Source: JALHST01 sp038316335 (lineage in GTDB: Bacteria; Bacteroidota; Bacteroidia; Flavobacteriales; Flavobacteriaceae). Taken from it: DNA of 64,000 nucleotides. This document shows positions 18,282 to 26,617 of this stretch, piece after piece. The stretch is taken from assembly GCA_038316335.1 (NCBI GenBank), contig JBBQAM010000016.1:1-64000 (forward strand). Direction: 5' to 3'. The notes under the pieces are model-generated. The model was given only the letters and a program-made list of their open reading frames with translations. It was not told where the DNA came from and searched no databases. Each line of letters opens with the position of its first letter. Within the stretch, counting starts at the first letter, position 1. Both the position numbers and the translations under genes were made by a program.

Positions 18282-19547
18282 TTACTCGGGATACATCAAA
18301 TATTTTCCCCTGATGACCTTAAACTTCTCCAAATCGGGCTGCCAGGTTTGCTTGATTTCTGATTCGGTCATCCCTGCTTCGATCTGTTGCTGCAATAAAA
18401 TAGTACCTGCATGTTTGGTAAACCCAGCGGTGTTGAAGACCAAACTCTTGTCGTTGGCATGGGTATAGGCATCAAGTAGCCATCGTAAGGATACTTCACT
18501 CATTCTCTCGATTTTTGACAAATCCCTCCCATAGCATAACTTCCCTTTTTGCTTAGGCTCCTTGGCACCAAAATTCGGTTCGGGGGTATACGAAAAATCA
18601 TAGCTAAGCGAATCCAAAAAAGGAGCCCCATAGCGTTGAAACTGATATTCAGTGCCGCGTCCTGCATTGATATTCGTGCCTTCGAAAAGTCCCATACTGG
18701 GATATAGATTTATGGCCACATCATTGGGTAGATTTGGAGAGGGGCGAATCGCCACATGATAGGTTGATTGGTGGGTCCAATTTTCCAATGGAATTACAGT
18801 AAGATCTGCTTTCACGCCATTTTTCAACCAGCCTTCCCCGTTGATCATTTGAGCGTATTCCCCGATGGTCATGCCATATACCAGCGGGATCGGGGTCATT
18901 CCTAAAAATCCCTCGTTTTCCGGTTCCATGGTCGGGCCATCTACATAGTGTCCGTTCGGGTTGGGGCGGTCTAACACTACAATAGGGACTCCATTTTCGG
19001 CACATGCTTCCATTACCAATTGTAGCGTTGCGATATACGTATAAAATCGCACGCCGACATCCTGGATATCGAACACTACAAGGTCGATGTTTTTAAGTTG
19101 TTCGGCCGTAGGCTTGCGATTTTTTCCATACAGGGAAATTATGGGCAGTCCGGTTTTTGCATCTGCGCTATCGATAACCTTTTCCCCGGCATCGGCCTCC
19201 CCTCGAAAACCATGTTCAGGAGCGAAAACCTTTTTGATGGCCACTTGCAATGCAAGTAACGAATCGACCAGATGGGTTGTTCGAATGTTTTCCGATGATC
19301 CGCTAACGTATTCCCTGAAAATAACACTGGTCTGGTTGGCAACCACGGCAATGTGTTTCCCTTGCAACAAGGGCACATAGGCCTCGATCCTATTGGCGGC
19401 AACGCGCAAGGGAGCAGCTTGCGACGTTTCCGATTTGGGCTGTTGTGCTTCAATCTGACTTTTTATTTCCTTCGCATGGTTTCCACAGGTTGAACCTATC
19501 AAAACCCATAATAAAACTGTATTTTTGAAACCGGATAAAAGCGCCAT
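18282..19547 (-). CDS. namZ: Exo-beta-N-acetylmuramidase NamZ-type lipoprotein (DUF1343)
   Basis: A 421-residue exported protein with a lipoprotein-like signal (LLWVLIGSTC). It carries the DUF1343 hallmarks: APEHGFRGEADAGEKV, FDIQDVGVRFYTYI, VLDRPNPNG, DGP and NLYPSMGLFEGTNINAGRGT. Characterised family members release terminal N-acetylmuramate from peptidoglycan fragments, so this protein likely serves cell-wall turnover or recovery in the periplasm. The length is normal. Its start codon lies only 3 bp from the start of the divergent permease gene, so each promoter must sit inside the other gene's coding DNA. Confidence 0.92.
   Translation of the reverse strand: MALLSGFKNTVLLWVLIGSTCGNHAKEIKSQIEAQQPKSETSQAAPLRVAANRIEAYVPLLQGKHIAVVANQTSVIFREYVSGSSENIRTTHLVDSLLALQVAIKKVFAPEHGFRGEADAGEKVIDSADAKTGLPIISLYGKNRKPTAEQLKNIDLVVFDIQDVGVRFYTYIATLQLVMEACAENGVPIVVLDRPNPNGHYVDGPTMEPENEGFLGMTPIPLVYGMTIGEYAQMINGEGWLKNGVKADLTVIPLENWTHQSTYHVAIRPSPNLPNDVAINLYPSMGLFEGTNINAGRGTEYQFQRYGAPFLDSLSYDFSYTPEPNFGAKEPKQKGKLCYGRDLSKIERMSEVSLRWLLDAYTHANDKSLVFNTAGFTKHAGTILLQQQIEAGMTESEIKQTWQPDLEKFKVIRGKYLMYPE
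19520..19527 (+). promoter_or_regulatory. Candidate -7 box TATTTTTG for the FtsX permease gene
   Basis: TATTTTTG matches TAnnTTTG and lies 23 bp upstream of the TTG start at 19551, inside the first codons of the divergent muramidase gene. The nearest TTG upstream (19490-19492) is 27 bp away, longer than usual, so the -33 part is weak. Confidence 0.4.
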
Positions 19548-19550
19548 AAT

Positions 19551-20792
19551 TTGAATTTAGAATATTTTATAGCCAAGCGACTCATTAGGGGTAGAGAGCA
19601 TAAAATTAGTATATCCGCACCGATAATAAAAATAGCGATTGCCGCTATTGCCTTAGGGATTATCATGATGCTGATTGCCATTGCTACTGGTATAGGCCTT
19701 CAATACAAAATACGTGAAAAGGTTTCGGCATTTAATGGCCATATACAGATTACGAATTATGACAATAATTTCTCGGAGGTTTCGGTTGCCCCAGTTTCGG
19801 TACATCAAGACTTTTATCCGGAATTTAAAAATGTGGAGGGTGTGGCACATGTGCAGGCCATCGCGAACAAAGGGGGAATCATTCGTACTGAGGATACCTT
19901 TGAAGGTGTCATCGCCAAAGGGGTGGGCGCCGATTATAATTGGAAGGTCTTTGAGGAGTTTTTAGTGGCCGGTCGGCTACCTGATTATTCTGGGGAGTTG
20001 AATGATGAGGTTTTGATGTCGCGGCTTATGGCCAATCGTCTGGACCTAAAGACCGGGGATTCTTTTTTTGCATTTTTTTTGAAGGATGATGACCCAGATC
20101 AGATTCCCAATCAACGAAAATTTACGATTAGCGGGCTGTACGATAGCGGTTTTGAAGAAATCGACGGTCAATACATCCTAATAGATATCCGTCATATTCA
20201 GCGAATGAATAAATGGGCAACCGATCAAGTTGGCGGCTTCGAGGTGTTTTTGACCAGTTTTGACGATATTGATGCGAAAGCCAAGGAAATCTACGGAAAA
20301 ACCTTGTCTGATTTGGATACACAAACCATCAAGGATAAATATCGAAAAATATTTGAATGGATCGGCTTGTTCGATTTTAACATCGGCATTATTATCGGTA
20401 TAATGATCATTGTAGGGGGCATTAATATGATTACCGCCCTTTTGGTCCTCATCTTAGAACGTACTCAGATGATTGGCATATTAAAGGCCTTGGGCACGAC
20501 CAGCTGGAGCATTCGTAAAGTTTTTCTATACAATGCGGCCTATTTGATCGGGATTGGCCTCCTTTGGGGAAATGCCATTGGTCTTGGCATTATTTGGGCA
20601 CAGGACACCTATAAATTTTTAAAATTTCCGAATCCGAAGGAATATTATATCGATTATATTCCAGTACACATTGACGTTGCGACCGTGCTATTATTAAATA
20701 TAGGGGTTTTGTTACTTTGTTTGTTGATGCTTTTAGTGCCCTCCTATATTATCACTAAAATTACGCCCGTACAGGCAATTAAGTTTGAATAA
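19551..20792 (+). CDS. ABC transporter permease, FtsX/LolCE-like
   Basis: A 413-residue inner-membrane permease of the MacB/FtsX superfamily. It has one N-terminal membrane helix (IIKIAIAAIALGIIMMLIAIATGIG), a large periplasmic domain of about 230 residues, and three C-terminal helices with the typical ILERTQMIGILKALG motif. LolC/LolE-like proteins extract lipoproteins, but the ATPase partner is not in this window. The start is a TTG at 19551 giving MNLEYFIAKRLI, which matches the usual start of these proteins; no ATG is nearby. Confidence 0.9.
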   Translation: MNLEYFIAKRLIRGREHKISISAPIIKIAIAAIALGIIMMLIAIATGIGLQYKIREKVSAFNGHIQITNYDNNFSEVSVAPVSVHQDFYPEFKNVEGVAHVQAIANKGGIIRTEDTFEGVIAKGVGADYNWKVFEEFLVAGRLPDYSGELNDEVLMSRLMANRLDLKTGDSFFAFFLKDDDPDQIPNQRKFTISGLYDSGFEEIDGQYILIDIRHIQRMNKWATDQVGGFEVFLTSFDDIDAKAKEIYGKTLSDLDTQTIKDKYRKIFEWIGLFDFNIGIIIGIMIIVGGINMITALLVLILERTQMIGILKALGTTSWSIRKVFLYNAAYLIGIGLLWGNAIGLGIIWAQDTYKFLKFPNPKEYYIDYIPVHIDVATVLLLNIGVLLLCLLMLLVPSYIITKITPVQAIKFE

Positions 20793-20930
20793 ATAGGGTT
20801 TTGGGCTTAAGAGTCAATACCTTGGAAGTTTAGGAATGGAGTTGGTCTAGGGTACCTTTTCCGGACTTTTTGGGAGTAACGACTGCATTTTAATGATTTT
20901 TATTCAACCACAGGCAAGCGATTATTGCAT

Positions 20931-21911
20931 ATGAGATACGCAAAAAACATACTTGAAACCATTGGAAATACCCCTTTGGTAAAGATCAATTTCCTTACTG
21001 CCGAACTACCGTGTTTGGTCTTGGCAAAATATGAGACCTTTAATCCGGGAAACTCTACCAAGGACCGAATGGCACTTCAAATGATCGAAGATGCAGAGCG
21101 ACAGGGACTGCTTAAACCAGGTAGCACCATTGTAGAAGGAACCTCTGGGAATACGGGCATGGGGCTCGCCCTGGCTGCGACGGTAAAAGGGTATAAACTC
21201 ATATGCGTCATTACCGATAAGCAATCCCAGGAAAAAATAGATATCCTGCGAGCCATGGGTAGTGAGGTTGTGGTGTGCCCTACTGATGTGGCACCAGATG
21301 ATCCCCAAAGCTACTATTCGACGGCGCGACGACTGGCCACTGAGATCCCGAATGCATGGTATGCCAACCAATATGATAATCTCTCGAATACGAAAGCCCA
21401 CTTTTTGACCACCGGTCCGGAAATATGGGAACAGACCGATGGTAAGGTCACTCATTTTGTCGTTGGTGTGGGAACCGGCGGTACGGTTTCAGGTGTTGGG
21501 ACCTACCTTAAATCTAAAAACCCGGAAATCAAGGTTTGGGGCGTAGACACGTACGGATCGGTTTTTAAAAAATACCACGAAACCGGTATTTTTGACGAAA
21601 ATGAAATATATCCCTATAGTACAGAAGGCATCGGTGAGGATATCCTTCCCAAAAACGTAAATTTTGACATTATTGATGGCTTTACCAAGGTGAGCGATAA
21701 GGATGCCGCCCTCTATACCCGGAAATTGGCTTCTGAAGAGGCCATGTTTTTAGGAAATTCAGCAGGTGCTGCAATTAAAGGGGTGCTGCAATTGAAGGAA
21801 CATTTCAAAAAGAAGGACGTTGTTGTGGTTTTGTTCCACGATCACGGTAGTCGGTACGTGGGCAAGATATTCAATGATCGTTGGATGAAGGAAAAGGGGT
21901 TTCTAGAATAG
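20931..21911 (+). CDS. PLP-dependent cysteine synthase/cystathionine beta-synthase family protein
   Basis: A 326-residue fold-type II PLP enzyme. The PLP lysine is Lys44 in FNPGNSTKDRMA, the phosphate loop is EGTSGNTGMG, and GTGGTVSG follows further on. The family makes cysteine or cystathionine from O-acetylserine or serine. The ATG at 20931 (MRYAKNILETIGNTPL) is preferred to the upstream TTG because it opens the family's first conserved block. It is followed 18 bp later by an aldose-epimerase-like gene, so the genes up to the Crp regulator at 22715 may form one transcript. Confidence 0.9.
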   Translation: MRYAKNILETIGNTPLVKINFLTAELPCLVLAKYETFNPGNSTKDRMALQMIEDAERQGLLKPGSTIVEGTSGNTGMGLALAATVKGYKLICVITDKQSQEKIDILRAMGSEVVVCPTDVAPDDPQSYYSTARRLATEIPNAWYANQYDNLSNTKAHFLTTGPEIWEQTDGKVTHFVVGVGTGGTVSGVGTYLKSKNPEIKVWGVDTYGSVFKKYHETGIFDENEIYPYSTEGIGEDILPKNVNFDIIDGFTKVSDKDAALYTRKLASEEAMFLGNSAGAAIKGVLQLKEHFKKKDVVVVLFHDHGSRYVGKIFNDRWMKEKGFLE

Positions 21912-21929
21912 TTAACGTATGTAATTTAT

Positions 21930-22709
21930 ATGCTATCGTCAATAACATTGAAAAATCAGGTTGCCTTGATTAGTTCAGGTGAATTAACCAGCTATCAAAT
22001 AAGCGGGTACGAATTCATCCATCAAAAGGGAAGTCCCGGGTGGCGCAATTCGGATACCGAAATGTTCCCCATTATCGGCCCGACCTCAGAATCTGATTTT
22101 CAAGTGCACACGCCACGAGGGGCCGCGGTGCAGGATCAACACGGCTTACTTCGCGAACTGCACTACCAGCTCATCGATCAAAATACTACCGAAGTTCGCT
22201 ACCGAAAGATCTATTCCGCGGGAACCCTGGTATCCAACTCAAAGTTTCCCGAAAAATCAAAGGTCGAGACCTTGTTCTGGCCGTATGATTTTCAATTCGA
22301 AAAGCTTTTTGAGCTTACAGAATCAGGTCTGACGATTACGTTTAAGATTGCCGGCGAAAAAGGCATGCCCTTTATGCTTGGCTATCATCCTGCATTTAAA
22401 CTAGCTACCGAAAGACCCATTTTGAACGCTGGGAAAAGAACGATATCCCTTGGTGATGTATTGGAAGTTGGAAGTAGGGCACTTCAAGTGGCCGATTGTA
22501 ATGAAATAATAATAAACGACCGCGAGCGACTACGGATACGCACAACGGGATTTCGTCATTTTATGTTATGGACCGAGGTTCCGAATATGATCTGTATTGA
22601 ACCGATCACGTTCTACCCGTATGCGGTTTCCCAGGATACTTTAGAACAAGGGTTTCAATTCTTAAACAAGGCAGCCAAAGAATTTACGGTGAACCTCACT
22701 ATTTTATAA
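21930..22709 (+). CDS. Aldose 1-epimerase family protein
   Basis: A 259-residue galactose mutarotase-like beta-sandwich protein. It has a histidine in DQHGLLREL, a second in GYHPAFKL and the acidic IEPITFYPYA motif. The length matches the shorter epimerase-like branch rather than GalM. It probably interconverts sugar anomers in the cytoplasm; no signal peptide is seen. It sits in a run of closely spaced genes (18 bp after the PLP enzyme and 5 bp before a Crp regulator), with no clear common pathway. Confidence 0.85.
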   Translation: MLSSITLKNQVALISSGELTSYQISGYEFIHQKGSPGWRNSDTEMFPIIGPTSESDFQVHTPRGAAVQDQHGLLRELHYQLIDQNTTEVRYRKIYSAGTLVSNSKFPEKSKVETLFWPYDFQFEKLFELTESGLTITFKIAGEKGMPFMLGYHPAFKLATERPILNAGKRTISLGDVLEVGSRALQVADCNEIIINDRERLRIRTTGFRHFMLWTEVPNMICIEPITFYPYAVSQDTLEQGFQFLNKAAKEFTVNLTIL

Positions 22710-22714
22710 GAACA

Positions 22715-23356
22715 ATGAACACGTTAACCGAAACATTAAATCAAAATTATGGATACCTATTTGAAGCGCCTTTATTGAAGGAAATCGAGCAGGTTGGGGG
22801 CTATAAAAAAGTCAAGCAAGGTGATATTCTACTCGATATTGGCGAACCTATAGCCAAGATGCCCCTGCTTCTCCATGGGGCTATCAAAATATTGCGGGAA
22901 GATGATAATGGCGATGAACTGCTGCTCTATTTTTTAGAGCGTGGCGACTCTTGTGCCATGACTTTTTCCTGCTGTATGGGCAAAAAGAAAAGCGAGATCC
23001 GTGCCGTCGCCGAAACCGATGCCGAATTGATTATGATTCCGGTTGAGAATATGCAGATTTGGATGGGGAAATACCCAAGTTGGCAACAATTTATTCTCGA
23101 CAGCTATCATACTCGCATCACAGAATTATTCGAAACGATCGATACCTTGGCCTTTATGAAGATGGATGAACGTCTATTAAAACATTTGCAGGACAAGGCG
23201 AAGGTGAACCAAGACGAAATGATTCAAAGTACCCATCAGGAAATTGCCTATGATCTGAACACTTCACGGGTCGTTATTTCACGACTCTTGAAAAAATTGG
23301 AGAAGGAAGGGAAAATTAAAATGTACCGCAACCAGATTGAGGTAATCGAATTGTAA
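22715..23356 (+). CDS. Crp/Fnr-family transcriptional regulator
   Basis: A 213-residue regulator with an N-terminal cyclic-nucleotide-binding-like beta barrel (residues about 25-130) and a C-terminal winged helix. The recognition helix is around TSRVVISRLLKKLEKEG. A central SCAMTFSCCMG segment has several cysteines but lacks the Fnr N-terminal cluster, so iron-sulfur sensing is unproven. It starts 5 bp after the epimerase gene and ends before a hairpin followed by a T-rich run. Target genes are not known. Confidence 0.92.
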   Translation: MNTLTETLNQNYGYLFEAPLLKEIEQVGGYKKVKQGDILLDIGEPIAKMPLLLHGAIKILREDDNGDELLLYFLERGDSCAMTFSCCMGKKKSEIRAVAETDAELIMIPVENMQIWMGKYPSWQQFILDSYHTRITELFETIDTLAFMKMDERLLKHLQDKAKVNQDEMIQSTHQEIAYDLNTSRVVISRLLKKLEKEGKIKMYRNQIEVIEL

Positions 23357-23424
23357 GAGGCGACCACGAGTCAAGGAAATGGGTCGTAATAACGAGCAAT
23401 TAAAAATTTATATCCAATAAAACG

Positions 23425-23452
23425 GGCATCCTAATGATAGGACGCCTATTTT
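23425..23452 (+). terminator. Intrinsic terminator after the Crp gene
   Basis: The arms GGCATCCTA (23425-23433) and TAGGACGCC (23438-23446) pair with one mismatch around ATGA. They are followed by TATTTTC, a reasonable intrinsic terminator for the gene ending at 23356. Confidence 0.6.
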
Positions 23453-23474
23453 CATAACATAATATTTCAAAGGG

Positions 23475-25136
23475 ATGAAGCGGCAAATTCTTAAAATTAG
23501 TGGGGTTTTTATTTTTTTCTGTTTAGCGAATTTACGATCTGGCCTTGGGCAGACAGAAAATCGGCCACCTGATGGCTATGGGCAATTGGTTGCCCTATTC
23601 AGCGATTGGCGCACGTTTGAAAGACCCCCGATGCTACATGGGGCACCCGATTATACGGCCGAGGCCTTCGATAAGCGTGGGCCCATGTTCAAAAAACTGC
23701 AGGCAGATTTGCAGGCTTTGGATACGGTGGGTTGGGCCATTTCCCAACAAATAGATTGGCGCATCGTACAGGCCGAAATGAATGGGTATGACTTCAATCT
23801 TCGCATTCTTAAACCCTGGGCGCGTGATCCGGCATTCTATAAATCGTTTTTTACCGAACGCAGCGATGTCCCGGCTCATGAAGGGCCTACACACCATATG
23901 ATTACCGATATCTGGACCTATAGTTTTCCGTTAATCGCAGCCGAAAAAGACAGGCTTTTGGCAGACCTTCGTATAATCGCCCCTTTAAACGACCAAGCCA
24001 AGAAAAATCTTACCGGAAATGCACGGGAACTTTGGGTTGCCGGTATTCGGGTCATTCAGACCCAAAGCGAGGAACTAAAGACGCTCCTCGACCAGCCTAA
24101 GGTTGCAGAGGACCCAGAGCTTGTGGCGACTATTCAAGCAGCCATAGCATCTACCGATGATTTAGCCGGTTGGCTCCAAAAAGAGGCTAAGACAAAAACT
24201 GGACCTTCCGGTATCGGAAAGGACAATTACACCTGGTATCTGCAAAATGTGAACCTAGTGCCCTTAACCTGGGACGATGAGGTCATGTTGTTGAAGCGTG
24301 AACTGGCCAGGGCATGGTCATCCTTGAAATTGGAGGAACAACGCAATCAGGATTTGCCCCCACTTGTTGCGGCCGATTCCCCCGAAACCTATGATGCACG
24401 GGCGGAAGCATCGGCAAATGATCTCCTCACATTTTTAGAGGAGCACGATATCTTAACGGTAAAAGATTATTTCGGACCGGCTTTGCGTGAACATTTGGGT
24501 AGTTTTGTTCCAATTGAACGGCGTAATTTTTTCCTTATAACCGAACATTTCGATCCTCGCCCGCTTTATTCACATTTTTATCATTGGTTTGAATTGGCAC
24601 GAATGGAAAAGGAGCCCAATGCCAGTATAATACGTCGGGGCCCTTTATTGTATAATATTTTTGCAGTTCGTAACGAAGGCATGGCCACTGCGGCAGAAGA
24701 GCTCTTTATGCAGGCGGGGCTGTATGATAAAGAACCAAGGGTACGGGAAATCGTTTATATCATGATTGCACAACGGGCTGCCCGTGGTTTGGGTTCCCTA
24801 TATGCGCAGGCCAATGACATGACCATGGAGCAGGCCGGAAGTATTCACTCGGAGTTTACACCGCGGGGTTGGATGAAGACCGAAAAAGAATTGTTGCTTT
24901 TTGAGCAGCACCTTTATCTGCGGCAACCCGGGTACGGCACTAGCTACATTACCGGGAAATATCTGATCGAGGCCGCCTTGGCCGATTACGCCCGATTACA
25001 GGAAGAACGAAAACTTCCCTTTCATATCAAGGACTTCTTTGACAAAATGAATGCCATTGGCAATATTCCAGTATCCTTGGGACATTGGCAACTGACCGGG
25101 CATCATAATTTTATGGGTGGACTAAAAAATGAATAA
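23475..25136 (+). CDS. Exported DUF885-like protein, degenerate at the metallopeptidase site
   Basis: A 553-residue protein with an N-terminal signal segment (ISGVFIFFCLANL). The largely helical body and the motif NEGMATAAEEL at residues 400-410 resemble DUF885 proteins, whose usual EGWALYAE box it parallels. The zinc motif HExxPGHH expected just upstream is not there; the same place reads YSHFYHWFELARM (His367, His370, Glu373). It may be a different subfamily, a different metal site or a non-enzymatic form. It overlaps the permease gene by 8 bp and opens a three-gene operon with the aldo-keto reductase/RidA fusion. The function is unknown. Confidence 0.75.
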   Translation: MKRQILKISGVFIFFCLANLRSGLGQTENRPPDGYGQLVALFSDWRTFERPPMLHGAPDYTAEAFDKRGPMFKKLQADLQALDTVGWAISQQIDWRIVQAEMNGYDFNLRILKPWARDPAFYKSFFTERSDVPAHEGPTHHMITDIWTYSFPLIAAEKDRLLADLRIIAPLNDQAKKNLTGNARELWVAGIRVIQTQSEELKTLLDQPKVAEDPELVATIQAAIASTDDLAGWLQKEAKTKTGPSGIGKDNYTWYLQNVNLVPLTWDDEVMLLKRELARAWSSLKLEEQRNQDLPPLVAADSPETYDARAEASANDLLTFLEEHDILTVKDYFGPALREHLGSFVPIERRNFFLITEHFDPRPLYSHFYHWFELARMEKEPNASIIRRGPLLYNIFAVRNEGMATAAEELFMQAGLYDKEPRVREIVYIMIAQRAARGLGSLYAQANDMTMEQAGSIHSEFTPRGWMKTEKELLLFEQHLYLRQPGYGTSYITGKYLIEAALADYARLQEERKLPFHIKDFFDKMNAIGNIPVSLGHWQLTGHHNFMGGLKNE

Positions 25137-26616
25137 ACCGAAACCGGCAAAACTGGCCCGTCAATTGGGACTTCTAGCCCTTACGGCGACCGGTGTGTGT
25201 TCAATGTTAGGGGCCTCGATCAACGTGGTACCCTTTATGATCCAGCGCAATGTTCCTGGGATCGGACCCTATGTATTGCCCGCATTCGCTTTTGCCGCGA
25301 TACCGGCCTTGTTCGCTGCTTTTGCCTACGCCATTTTGGCATCGGCCATGCCGCGCGCCGGGGGTAGTTATATCTATGCGAGTCGCGGATTGAATCCGTA
25401 TTTGGGTTTTGTCGCTAGTTTTTCGCAGTGGTTCGGACTTTCGATCGTCATCGGTGTCATCGCTTATGTTACAGTCCCGTTTATAAGGGATGTGGCCGAG
25501 GGCTTGGGATGGCACTCCCTCGCGATGGCCCTGGAAACTGCCGTTGTTCGGGTCGGTCTTGCATTGGCCTTGATATGGGGGTTCGTATGGGTCAATATAC
25601 AAGGCACAAAAACGTACGAGCGTACCTTATTGCCCATGATGTTTCTAATGTTCGCCCTTGGGGCCTTGGTTATTATTGGTGGATTTAGTTTTGATGCAAA
25701 CGATTTCTTGATGGCCCTGAAAGAAAAAGAAGGGCGCATTTTTACGCCCATCGCGAGCTTGAATTTTGATTGGCGTATTTTCTTGTCGGCCGCCGCATTG
25801 TTGTTTTCGAGCTTTATAGGTTTCGATTCGATTGCACAGGCGGGGGGAGAAGCGAAAAATCCCGCAAAGAATCTGCCAAAGGCCATTTTATTGGCAATTA
25901 TTGGTGTGGGTAGTTTTTATTTTCTTTTTGCAGCGGCAGTCTATCATACCGTACCTTGGAGCTTTGTGGCGGCAGAAGCACTTGAAAAGGATATCACCGC
26001 CCCTGGACTATTGAGTTATGTACTGCCTGTCGGTTTGGGGGTAGCCATTTTAATCGGGGCCGCCATCGCACTGATCAATGACCTTCCAGCCATGCTTCTT
26101 TCGGTTTCGAGATTGATGTTCGCATGGGCAGAAGATGGAATATTTCCTACTTTCATTGCCAAGGTACATACCAAACATCACACCCCACATAGTGCGCTCC
26201 TTGTTGCTGGGATTATGGCGAGTATGGGTGTTTTAGGGTCTCATTTTGCCGGAGACTTTTTTCTGGGAATCGACATCATGGTCACTTCGATGCTGGTCAA
26301 CTTTCTGCTAATGTGCATTACCCTATTGACCATTCATACCGTAAATCCCGCGTTGGCCCAAAACATAAAGGTCTTTAAAAATAGATCATTACAGGTCTTT
26401 ATCGGAGTTCTTGGAACCTTGTTGCTTCTCGGATTCCTCGGTATCCATACGTATAAGGACCTTACAACGCCAGCAACGGCATGGTATTTTCACTCCACGC
26501 CCGTTTGGCTATTGGTAATGGCTTTGGCAAGTCTCCTGTTCGCCTTAAAATGGAGACAAATGAGCGTCAAAGGAATCGACCTAACAAAACAATTTGAAAA
26601 ACTTCCAAAGGAATAA
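25129..26616 (+). CDS. APC superfamily amino acid permease
   Basis: A 495-residue inner-membrane transporter with about 12-13 hydrophobic helices. The first helix carries the unwound motif GVCSMLGASINVVPFM, and PRAGGSYIYASRGLNPYLG is the typical second conserved block. FIGFDSIAQAGGEAKNPAKNLPKAIL is the amino-acid permease signature around helix six. Its substrate is likely an amino acid, amine or related compound, not deduced further. It starts inside the end of the upstream gene, and the next gene begins 1 bp after its stop, so the three proteins should be made together. Confidence 0.92.
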   Translation: MNKPKPAKLARQLGLLALTATGVCSMLGASINVVPFMIQRNVPGIGPYVLPAFAFAAIPALFAAFAYAILASAMPRAGGSYIYASRGLNPYLGFVASFSQWFGLSIVIGVIAYVTVPFIRDVAEGLGWHSLAMALETAVVRVGLALALIWGFVWVNIQGTKTYERTLLPMMFLMFALGALVIIGGFSFDANDFLMALKEKEGRIFTPIASLNFDWRIFLSAAALLFSSFIGFDSIAQAGGEAKNPAKNLPKAILLAIIGVGSFYFLFAAAVYHTVPWSFVAAEALEKDITAPGLLSYVLPVGLGVAILIGAAIALINDLPAMLLSVSRLMFAWAEDGIFPTFIAKVHTKHHTPHSALLVAGIMASMGVLGSHFAGDFFLGIDIMVTSMLVNFLLMCITLLTIHTVNPALAQNIKVFKNRSLQVFIGVLGTLLLLGFLGIHTYKDLTTPATAWYFHSTPVWLLVMALASLLFALKWRQMSVKGIDLTKQFEKLPKE

Positions 26617-26617
26617 G

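Noticed and set aside
23871..23900. HEGPTHH string in the DUF885-like protein as a zinc site
   Set aside because: It lies near residue 135, far from where the family's zinc motif sits, and the spacing differs from HExxPGHH.
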